Shown here: one piece after another, positions 1 through 5,200 of the stretch
Layout of the letters: every line of letters starts with the position of its first letter
Numbering within the stretch: the stretch's first letter is position 1
Origin: Burkholderiales bacterium
GTDB lineage: Bacteria > Pseudomonadota > Gammaproteobacteria > Burkholderiales > Usitatibacteraceae
Direction: 5' to 3'
Assembly (NCBI GenBank): GCA_014378085.1
Contig: JACMOJ010000428.1
Location: forward strand, 1 to 8,573
DNA length: 8,573 nt
Program-made: the position numbers and the translations under genes
The notes under the pieces: generated by a model
Database searches by the model: none
Told to the model about the DNA's origin: nothing
The model's input: the letters and a program-made list of their open reading frames with translations, nothing else

Positions 1-713
1 GCGGGCGTACCGTTAAACACCACCTTGCCGCCGGTCATACCGATCATGCGCTGGCAGAAACGCTTGGCCAAGGCGACGTTATGAATGTTCACGATGATGG
101 GAATATTGCGGGTGCCCGCCATCTCGGCCATGATTTCCATGATCTCGACGGAAGTCTTCGGATCGAGTGATGACGTCGGCTCGTCTGCCAATAAAATCTC
201 CGGTCGTTGCATGATGGCGCGCGCGATGCCAACCCGTTGACGCTGGCCGCCGGACAACCCGTCCGCGCGTTGATTGACAAAATCGCCGAGCCCCACTGCA
301 TCGAGCAACGCAAAGGCCTCGTCGATGTCCTCTTGCGGGAATTTGCGCAACCACGCCTTAAACGCAGAGACGTAACCAAGCCGACCGGTCAGCACGTTCT
401 CCATTACGGTCAGACGTTCGACCAAGTTGTATTCCTGAAACACCATGCCAATGCGACGGCGCGCTTCACGCAGCGGGACACCGGACAGCTTCGCTAGATC
501 TTGCCCCTGAAACAAAATTTGGCCCGACGTCGGATCGATGAGCCGATTGATACAACGAATGAGCGTGGATTTTCCGGTACCAGATGGCCCGATGATCGCG
601 GTGATGCCGTCACCCGGAATGTCTAAGTCAATGCCCTTTAGGACGGGGACGCCCTTTTTGTATTCTTTGGTCAGCCCACGAATCTGAATGGAGCGGTTGT
701 TGGCAATGGTCAT
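1..713 (-). CDS. phnC: Phosphonate/phosphite ABC transporter ATP-binding protein PhnC (3' end beyond the window)
   Basis: Cytoplasmic ATPase that powers import of phosphonate, phosphite or phosphate through a PhnE-type permease. The reading frame is open from the ATG at 713 to the window edge: 237 full codons, with roughly the last 30 residues of a typical PhnC missing. Visible motifs in order are Walker [10 protein letters not shown] (42-50), the Q-loop at Q93, signature LSGGQRQR (153-160), Walker B ILLADE (173-178), the D-loop SSLD (181-184) and the H-loop His211 in NIHNVALA. That last context is typical of PhnC rather than of amino-acid importers. All catalytic residues are present, so the enzyme should be active. 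The start lies 3 bp after the TAG of the upstream binding-protein gene, with only a weak purine-rich ribosome site, which suggests translational coupling. Three binding-protein genes precede it on the same strand. Substrate class is inferred from family; the actual ligand is unknown. Confidence 0.93.
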   Translation of the reverse strand, partial: MTIANNRSIQIRGLTKEYKKGVPVLKGIDLDIPGDGITAIIGPSGTGKSTLIRCINRLIDPTSGQILFQGQDLAKLSGVPLREARRRIGMVFQEYNLVERLTVMENVLTGRLGYVSAFKAWLRKFPQEDIDEAFALLDAVGLGDFVNQRADGLSGGQRQRVGIARAIMQRPEILLADEPTSSLDPKTSVEIMEIMAEMAGTRNIPIIVNIHNVALAKRFCQRMIGMTGGKVVFNGTP

Positions 714-716
714 GAC

Positions 717-1778
717 CTATTTCTTCACGGTGGCAGGAGATGCGGTGTTAGTCGAGGGAGCTTCTCTTGCCTTGCGCTTTTCGAAAGCCGTCTTGGTAAA
801 GGCCTCCCCGCTCGCATCCGCCACTTTGCGAACGGGCTCGTAGTCGCGTTGATAGTCAAGGGGCACAAATCGATTGGTGCCGCGAAATGCGTTGGTAAGT
901 TCATCGGGAAACTGGAAGTCGAACGTACAAGCGACAATCTTGTTGCGCAGCTGAGGTGCTAAATCATGCACCATCGCCAAACTACCGGCAGGAAAGGGCG
1001 GGCTTTTGTACAACACGCGCAACTGACCATCTTTCAACGCGCCGCGCTGAATCATGCGGGTTAACACATCATCGGCGACGGCGGCAGCGTCGTAGTCGCC
1101 GTTAATCACGCTGGTGATTGAATTGTCGTGTTTGCCCGAGTACAACACCTTGTAGTCCTTGTCGGGAATGAGCCCTTCAGCTGGGAACAATGCGCGCGGC
1201 GCGAGATTGCCGGAGTTAGATGATGGTGAGACGTGCGCAACTCGTTTCCCCACAAGGTCGCGCATTGTTTTATATGGGCTGTCGGCACGAACTACCATGA
1301 TGAGGTGGTAGGCCATCAACGTTGGTTTGTGATTGATGATGTTGCCGTGAATGGCAAACGGCACGGCCCCGGCAACGTTGACCGCGAATGGTGTGTCACC
1401 AGCCGCCAACAAACTCATCTGGATGCGTCCTGAGCGCATTGCTTCAATGGTAGCCGCACTCGAATGCACTTGCAGAAAACGCACGGGAAGTCCCAAACAC
1501 TGCGTCATGAACTGCACGTAAGGCGACCACATTTTTTCGTAGGTGGCTGTGTCTTCCTGTGGTGAATAACTGAGCAAAATTGTTTTGGGATTTTTTAGCT
1601 TGGCGGGATTACTTGGCGCGTCGGCAAGTAAATTCCGATCCTCGTCGCAGTAGATGGTGTCTAGGTCACCACGGCTCTTACACGTGTCAGTTTGCCCGCT
1701 CGACATCAAAGGTATGGTTGTGACAATAACAAGCGCGCAGCGGGTTACAGCGCTGCGGCCGAGCGATGCGAATTTCAT
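717..1778 (-). CDS. phnD: PhnD-family periplasmic substrate-binding protein, paralogue 3 of 3
   Basis: Periplasmic receptor for an ABC importer of the phosphate/phosphite/phosphonate class; 353 aa. An N-terminal signal peptide is visible (R8 and R13, then a hydrophobic run to about residue 25), with the cleavage point unclear before Cys33. Family landmarks are the SPSSNSG loop, which aligns with the oxyanion-binding STSG loop of E. coli PhnD, the SGKHD histidine and the GDYDAAAV aspartate. Cys33, Cys44, Cys94 and a later Cys (VACTF) match cysteines in both neighbouring paralogues and probably form disulfides. It is closest to paralogue 2, sharing GDTPFAVN and the GNLAPRALFPAEGL block, but has a short insertion after the AVPFAIHG segment. 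Its ATG overlaps the TGA of paralogue 2 (ATGA), with a GGGGGAAA ribosome site inside that gene. The exact ligand cannot be read from the sequence. Confidence 0.9.
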   Translation of the reverse strand: MKFASLGRSAVTRCALVIVTTIPLMSSGQTDTCKSRGDLDTIYCDEDRNLLADAPSNPAKLKNPKTILLSYSPQEDTATYEKMWSPYVQFMTQCLGLPVRFLQVHSSAATIEAMRSGRIQMSLLAAGDTPFAVNVAGAVPFAIHGNIINHKPTLMAYHLIMVVRADSPYKTMRDLVGKRVAHVSPSSNSGNLAPRALFPAEGLIPDKDYKVLYSGKHDNSITSVINGDYDAAAVADDVLTRMIQRGALKDGQLRVLYKSPPFPAGSLAMVHDLAPQLRNKIVACTFDFQFPDELTNAFRGTNRFVPLDYQRDYEPVRKVADASGEAFTKTAFEKRKAREAPSTNTASPATVKK

Positions 1779-2890
1779 TTTCCCCCGCCTTGAGGCTTCG
1801 CGATTTCTGTTTCGCGCGCGACGCGTTTATCGTAGGCGGCGCGGTTAAAGCTTTCGCCACTCGCCTCCGCCACGTTGCGGACTAACGCAAAATCTTTCTG
1901 GTAGTTCAATGGCCAGAATCGATCAGCACCTTGAAATGCTTTGATGAGCTCTGGCGTGAAGCGGAAACTTAATGTGCATTCGGTAATTTTCTTTTGTAGC
2001 TCGCTCGTCAAATCGTGCGCCATTACCATGCTGCCATTGGGGAACGGCTTCGAGCGATAGATCACGCGTAACTCGTCGGGTTTCACAATGCCGCGCTGGA
2101 TCATTCGGTCAAGTACATCGTCAGCAATGGCCGCAGCGTCGTAGTCGCCAGTTTGCACGCCGGCAATGGAGCTGTCGTGTTTGCCGGAGTAAAGCACTTT
2201 GTAATCTTTATCAGGAACCAGGCCCTCGGCCGGGAAGAGTGCTCGCGGTGCAAGATTGCCCGAGTTCGAAGATGGTGCAGCGTGCGCGACGCGTTTACCC
2301 GCAAGATCTTTCAGCGACTTGAAAGGGCTATTTGTTTTCACGATGACCACCAGGTGGTAGCCGGTGGGTCCTTTCGCGTCGCCTCGGATGGCATATGGCA
2401 CGGCACCGGCGATGTTGACCGCGAATGGCGTGTCCCCGGCGGACAGCGTGGAGAGTGTGATGCGACCGGAGCGAATCGCCTCCACCGTTGCGGCTGGCGA
2501 ATGCACTTGAAAAAAACGCGCCTTTTTGCCGCTGCAGTGCGCGATATGGTCAACAAATGGCTGCCAAAGTTTTTCGTAGGCCTGCGCATCCTCTTGTGGT
2601 GTGTAACTCATCAAAATGGTTGACGGGTTTTTGCGTTTTGCCGGATCACTCGGCGCGTCCGCCAACAGGTCTTTGTTTTGGTCGCAGTAGATCGCATCCA
2701 AATCCCCGCGGTTAGTGCAGGTCTGCGCTGCGCTGCTACTGGTAGAAAATCCGGTGGCAAGCGCGGCGACAAGCGCGGTGGCAAACGCGGTGGCAAACGC
2801 GGTGGCAAAGCCGGCGGCAATGACAACCACGGAAGCGAGTCGCGTGCTCGGCGCAGAAAAATTGTTGTTACTGATTCTTGTCCCGTTCAC
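1775..2890 (-). CDS. phnD: PhnD-family periplasmic substrate-binding protein, paralogue 2 of 3
   Basis: Second receptor of the operon; 371 aa from a GTG start. That start is preferred because GGGAAA lies 5 bp upstream and because it gives a positively charged n-region (R5, R17) before the hydrophobic core. The signal peptide is unusually long, with cleavage likely after SAA at residue 55. Its core (about residues 23-50) is built from repeats of the tetrapeptide AFAT and variants, encoded by a 12-bp tandem repeat. The mature part carries RGDLD, Cys58 and Cys69, Cys119, the APSSNSG oxyanion-type loop, SGKHD, GDYDAAAI and a fourth Cys in TECTL. It ends in a Lys/Gly-rich tail. It lies 26 bp after paralogue 1 and overlaps paralogue 3 by 4 bp, so the three are probably co-transcribed. 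The family assignment is firm; phosphonate versus phosphite or phosphate as ligand is open. Confidence 0.9.
   Translation of the reverse strand: MNGTRISNNNFSAPSTRLASVVVIAAGFATAFATAFATALVAALATGFSTSSSAAQTCTNRGDLDAIYCDQNKDLLADAPSDPAKRKNPSTILMSYTPQEDAQAYEKLWQPFVDHIAHCSGKKARFFQVHSPAATVEAIRSGRITLSTLSAGDTPFAVNIAGAVPYAIRGDAKGPTGYHLVVIVKTNSPFKSLKDLAGKRVAHAAPSSNSGNLAPRALFPAEGLVPDKDYKVLYSGKHDSSIAGVQTGDYDAAAIADDVLDRMIQRGIVKPDELRVIYRSKPFPNGSMVMAHDLTSELQKKITECTLSFRFTPELIKAFQGADRFWPLNYQKDFALVRNVAEASGESFNRAAYDKRVARETEIAKPQGGGK
2741..2824 (-). repeat. Seven degenerate 12-bp tandem units encoding a signal-peptide core
   Basis: On the plus strand the unit is GGTGGCAAACGC. Two copies are perfect (2777-2788 and 2789-2800), and variants lie at 2741-2752, 2753-2764, 2765-2776, 2801-2812 and 2813-2824. 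Read on the coding strand the units give VIAA, GFAT, AFAT, AFAT, ALVA, ALAT and GFST, residues 23-50 of paralogue 2. The array is in frame and makes up the hydrophobic core of the signal peptide. Neither sister paralogue has it. Replication slippage would change the core length by four residues per unit without breaking the frame. Confidence 0.9.
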
Positions 2891-2916
2891 GTTGTTTTCC
2901 CGTCAGTGATTTTTGC

Positions 2917-3963
2917 TTATTTTTTTACTTTGGCCGCTTCGGCTTCCTTGGCCGTCTGTTTTTCATATGCGCTTCGGTTGAAGGCTTCGCCCGAGCCTGA
3001 CGCGACTTGTCGTACGACCCCCCAGTCTTTCTGGAAGTTCACCGGGAAAAATCGATCTGCGCCATCAAAGGCTTTGACCATCTCGGGCGTGAAGCGGTAG
3101 TCGTAAAAACACTTGACCAACTTTTTGGCAAGTGTCGGATCGAGGTCATGTGCGTAGGCAAAACTCGACGTCGGGAATTTGTTCGATTTATAGATGATGC
3201 GGAAGTCGTCTGCTTTGATTTGCCCTCTTGACGCCATACGGTAGTACACATCGGATGCAACCGCCGCCGCGTCATAGTCGCCGGAATTTACACCCATGAT
3301 GCTTTGATCATGTTTGCCAGAAAACAAAATCTTGTAATCCGTATCCGGTATTAGCCCTTCTGAAGGGAACAGCGCCAACGGCGCCATGTGACCGGAATTC
3401 GATGATGGGGAAGTGTGTGCCAGCTTCTTGCCCTTCAAGTCCACCAATTTCATAAAAGGCGACGATTTTTTGACGACCACCAGCAAGTTGTAACCCTGAA
3501 ATTCCTTTTCGTTACCTTTAACCGCAAACGGTACGGCCCCGGCGATGTTCACCGCGAACGCCGTGGGCCCGGTGGAGAATCCGCCGACGTGTAGTCGACC
3601 AGAGCGCATCGCTTCAATTTCTGCCGCGTTTGAATTGACTTGGTAGAACACCACCCGCTTATCCAAACACTTGCCCAAATCCTGCGTGAAGGGCTGAAAT
3701 ATTTTTTCATAGACTGCCGGGTCTTCGACCGGGGTGTAGGTGAACACAATAGTGTTCGGATTCTTCAGTTTCTTGGCGTCCTTGGGTGTATCCGCAACCA
3801 AATCTTTATTCTCGTCGCAGTACATTGCGTCTAAGTCACCTCGGTATTTACAATCCTGCGCTTGGACGGGGTAGGCGGTGGCAAGAAACCAAACGCCAAA
3901 TACGGCAGAGAAGAGCGCGCCGAACGAAATCTTGCGCCAAGACCTGAGCTTGAAATTCGTCAT
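2917..3963 (-). CDS. phnD: PhnD-family periplasmic substrate-binding protein, paralogue 1 of 3 (first gene of the operon)
   Basis: First receptor gene of the transporter operon; 348 aa. The signal peptide has basic residues K5, R7, R10 and K11, a hydrophobic core at about 14-30 and probable cleavage after VQA (residue 35). The mature protein begins QDC, then RGDLD and YCDENKDLVAD. Cysteines 38, 49, 99 and 285 are shared with the other paralogues. The ligand-site landmarks are SPSSNSG (185-191), His218 in SGKHD and Asp231 in GDYDAAAV. It differs from the other two at FSTGPTAF (129-136), where they have a GDTPF version, and at SGHMAPLALF (190-199), so its pocket is probably different. A strong AAGGGAGA ribosome site at 3970-3977 supports the ATG. 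Its Lys/Glu-rich tail resembles those of many family members. A PhnD-type ligand is inferred; phosphite or phosphate are alternatives. Confidence 0.92.
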   Translation of the reverse strand: MTNFKLRSWRKISFGALFSAVFGVWFLATAYPVQAQDCKYRGDLDAMYCDENKDLVADTPKDAKKLKNPNTIVFTYTPVEDPAVYEKIFQPFTQDLGKCLDKRVVFYQVNSNAAEIEAMRSGRLHVGGFSTGPTAFAVNIAGAVPFAVKGNEKEFQGYNLLVVVKKSSPFMKLVDLKGKKLAHTSPSSNSGHMAPLALFPSEGLIPDTDYKILFSGKHDQSIMGVNSGDYDAAAVASDVYYRMASRGQIKADDFRIIYKSNKFPTSSFAYAHDLDPTLAKKLVKCFYDYRFTPEMVKAFDGADRFFPVNFQKDWGVVRQVASGSGEAFNRSAYEKQTAKEAEAAKVKK

Positions 3964-3969
3964 AGGTGT

Positions 3970-3977
3970 TCTCCCTT
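3970..3977 (-). promoter_or_regulatory. Strong ribosome binding site of the first phn gene
   Basis: The coding-strand sequence AAGGGAGA sits 6 bp upstream of the ATG at 3963. It is the best Shine-Dalgarno match in the operon. The downstream genes rely on weaker sites or on overlap coupling, which fits this being the leading cistron. Confidence 0.7.
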
Positions 3978-4050
3978 TCTAGGCCTAAGTAAGCCAAAAT
4001 TGCGCACTGGTAGTTTAACCACCTCCAGCGCGTTGCGATTTGCTTTGCCC

Positions 4051-4071
4051 ATCATTATTCCAACCATTATT
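4051..4071. repeat. Short direct repeat in the divergent intergenic region
   Basis: ATCATTATT (4051-4059) and ACCATTATT (4063-4071) form a direct repeat with a 12-bp period, matching at 8 of 9 bases. It lies between the phn operon and the TraB/GumN gene, just upstream of the latter. Such spacing places both copies on about one face of the helix, so an operator is possible, but the AT-rich words may also be chance or promoter sequence. Confidence 0.35.
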
Positions 4072-4088
4072 GAGCTGATAAATGACAT
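4054..4088 (-). promoter_or_regulatory. Candidate PhoB-type promoter of the phn operon
   Basis: Read on the minus strand, ATGTCAT (4088-4082) matches the Pho-box half-site CTGTCAT at 6 of 7 bases. It is followed by a 4-bp AT-rich spacer (TTAT) and a poor second half-site CAGCTCA (4077-4071). Eleven bases further on is AATAAT (4059-4054), a 5-of-6 match to a -10 box; this is the usual box-to-minus-10 distance in PhoB-activated promoters. There is no convincing -35. The predicted leader is about 80 nt. The weak second half-site makes this only a suggestion. The box would overlap the start codon of the divergent gene. Confidence 0.3.
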
Positions 4089-5113
4089 TTTGTCGCGTTG
4101 TGAACCGTATGATTTCCTGCCTCGCCGGTTGCGCCGCGCTGCTTGCCGCCAGCGCGGGTTACCCGCAGCCCGCCCAGTCCTCACGTCCTGCCGCTGCTGG
4201 GGCCAGCGCGCTAGTGCCTGCAATCGTGCCTGCGGGCGCGGCCGAATATGACCCAACAACAAGTCGGGTGACCAAAGTGACGCCCCGTGCTGACGCCGTG
4301 CGTGGCTTGTTGTGGGAGGTGAAATCAAAGGATGGTCGCAATATCGTCTATCTGTTTGGCACCATACATGTCGGTAAACCGAGCTTTTACCCGCTGCCGA
4401 CGCCGGTGCAAAATGCAATCATGCAATCGAGCAAGATCGTGGTCGAAGCCGATGTGACCGACCAATCGGATGGTGCGGAGATTGCAAAACTTGTCGATTA
4501 CCCGCGGGGCGAGACCATCGACAAGCACATCTCACCCGCGCTGCTGGCGAGATTGAAGGCGCAGCTAGAAAAGCGCAAGATCCCGTTTGCAAATGTGTCG
4601 GCAATGCGCCCCGTGATTCTTGGCGGCATGTTGCCGATTGTCGAGTATGTTGCCCTCGGCTACGAAATGGCATCCGGCCTCGATTTGGCGCTGATACAAC
4701 AGGCCAAGCGCGAGAATAAACCCTTATTGCAGCTGGAGACTGCGGCGGCTCAAGTCAAACTATTGACGACTATGCCGGCCAATTTGCAGGAAGCCTTCCT
4801 CGACAACACACTTACTACCATCGAGCGCGGGCGATCTGCGGATCAGGTGACGGGCATTGTGAATGCATGGCAGCTGGGAGACCCAAAGCTGATGATCGAG
4901 TTGGCAGACGAAGTGGCGCGTGATCAGCGGGAAGCCGAACGACTGAATCAAATACTCCTTTGGGGCAGGCATCCGGCCATGTTGCAAAAAATTGAGTCCT
5001 TTCTCGCCAGCGGCGAGGTGCATTTTGTTGCGGTTGGCTCGCTGCATTTGGTCGGCGCTCGCGGCTTGGTCAGTTTGCTGGGCGAAAAAGGCTACAAGGT
5101 TCGTCAGCTTTGA
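4082..5113 (+). CDS. TraB/GumN-family exported protein
   Basis: A 343-aa TraB/GumN (Pfam TraB, Tiki-related) domain protein. The N-terminus has a basic n-region (R5, R9) and a hydrophobic run at about 10-25 ending in ASA, consistent with a Sec signal peptide. An Ala/Pro-rich linker follows to about residue 54. The domain starts at LLWEVKSKDG and contains the first conserved motif LFGTIH (His96). It ends with the second, VAVGSLH (His322), followed by LVGARGLVSLLGEKGYKV at the C-terminus. The paired GxxH motifs define the family and are thought to bind metal in eukaryotic Tiki proteases. The role in bacteria is not established, so no gene symbol is given. An in-frame TAA directly precedes the ATG, so the start is here or at Met10 (4109). 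I prefer 4082 because of a weak GAG upstream and the better n-region. It is divergent from the phn operon and upstream of htpG. Confidence 0.87.
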   Translation: MTFCRVVNRMISCLAGCAALLAASAGYPQPAQSSRPAAAGASALVPAIVPAGAAEYDPTTSRVTKVTPRADAVRGLLWEVKSKDGRNIVYLFGTIHVGKPSFYPLPTPVQNAIMQSSKIVVEADVTDQSDGAEIAKLVDYPRGETIDKHISPALLARLKAQLEKRKIPFANVSAMRPVILGGMLPIVEYVALGYEMASGLDLALIQQAKRENKPLLQLETAAAQVKLLTTMPANLQEAFLDNTLTTIERGRSADQVTGIVNAWQLGDPKLMIELADEVARDQREAERLNQILLWGRHPAMLQKIESFLASGEVHFVAVGSLHLVGARGLVSLLGEKGYKVRQL

Positions 5114-5125
5114 TTACCCATGGGG

Positions 5126-5150
5126 CTTGAAATGCCCCAAATCGCCCAAA
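5126..5150 (+). promoter_or_regulatory. Sigma-32 (RpoH)-type heat-shock promoter of htpG
   Basis: A perfect CTTGAAA begins at 5126, matching the sigma-32 -35 element. After a 13-bp spacer counted from CTTGAA comes CCCAAA (5145-5150), matching the CCCCAT -10 element at 4 of 6 bases. Transcription would begin near 5157, giving a leader of about 44 nt to the htpG ATG. The -35 lies inside a short inverted repeat, TGGGGC (5121-5126) and GCCCCA (5134-5139). Heat-shock control of htpG is well known in proteobacteria. The assignment here rests on the motif and its position. Confidence 0.65.
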
Positions 5151-5185
5151 GTTGCATCGCAAACGTTTTTTGTAAACCTTAATTT

Positions 5186-5190
5186 GGGAG
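5186..5190 (+). promoter_or_regulatory. Ribosome binding site of htpG
   Basis: GGGAG lies 10 bases before the ATG at 5201, in an otherwise A/T-rich leader. It supports that start, which also fits the family: conserved sequence ([13 protein letters not shown]) begins at about residue 17. Confidence 0.65.
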
Positions 5191-5200
5191 AAAACTTGTA

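Noticed and set aside
2678..3100. Plus-strand ORF with a GGKR-type repetitive product
   Set aside because: The repeats are the complement of the 12-bp signal-peptide repeat; the minus-strand frame has a convincing receptor protein.
717..3963. Tandem receptors as a recent duplication or assembly artefact
   Set aside because: Silent sites differ widely even where the proteins are identical, and the third copy is clearly diverged.
4033..4062. TTGCGA ... TATTCC as a sigma-70 promoter for the TraB/GumN gene
   Set aside because: Spacing is 17 bp but the -10 matches only 3 of 6 bases, too weak to list.
4121..4132. LAGC lipobox (residues 14-17) in the TraB/GumN protein
   Set aside because: The hydrophobic stretch before the Cys is too short and hydrophobicity continues past it to residue 25, so a normal Sec signal peptide is more likely.
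3960..4418. 152-codon minus-strand ORF spanning the intergenic region and the start of the TraB/GumN gene
   Set aside because: It is antisense to a clear TraB/GumN coding sequence, its product has no recognisable motif, and it covers the likely promoter region.
5121..5139. Hairpin TGGGGC/GCCCCA as a terminator for the TraB/GumN gene
   Set aside because: The stem is only 6 bp with a 7-nt loop and has no following T-run. The same bases fit a sigma-32 promoter better.
5114..5200. CIRCE-type HrcA operator upstream of htpG
   Set aside because: No TTAGCACTC-N9-GAGTGCTAA-like inverted repeat is present.
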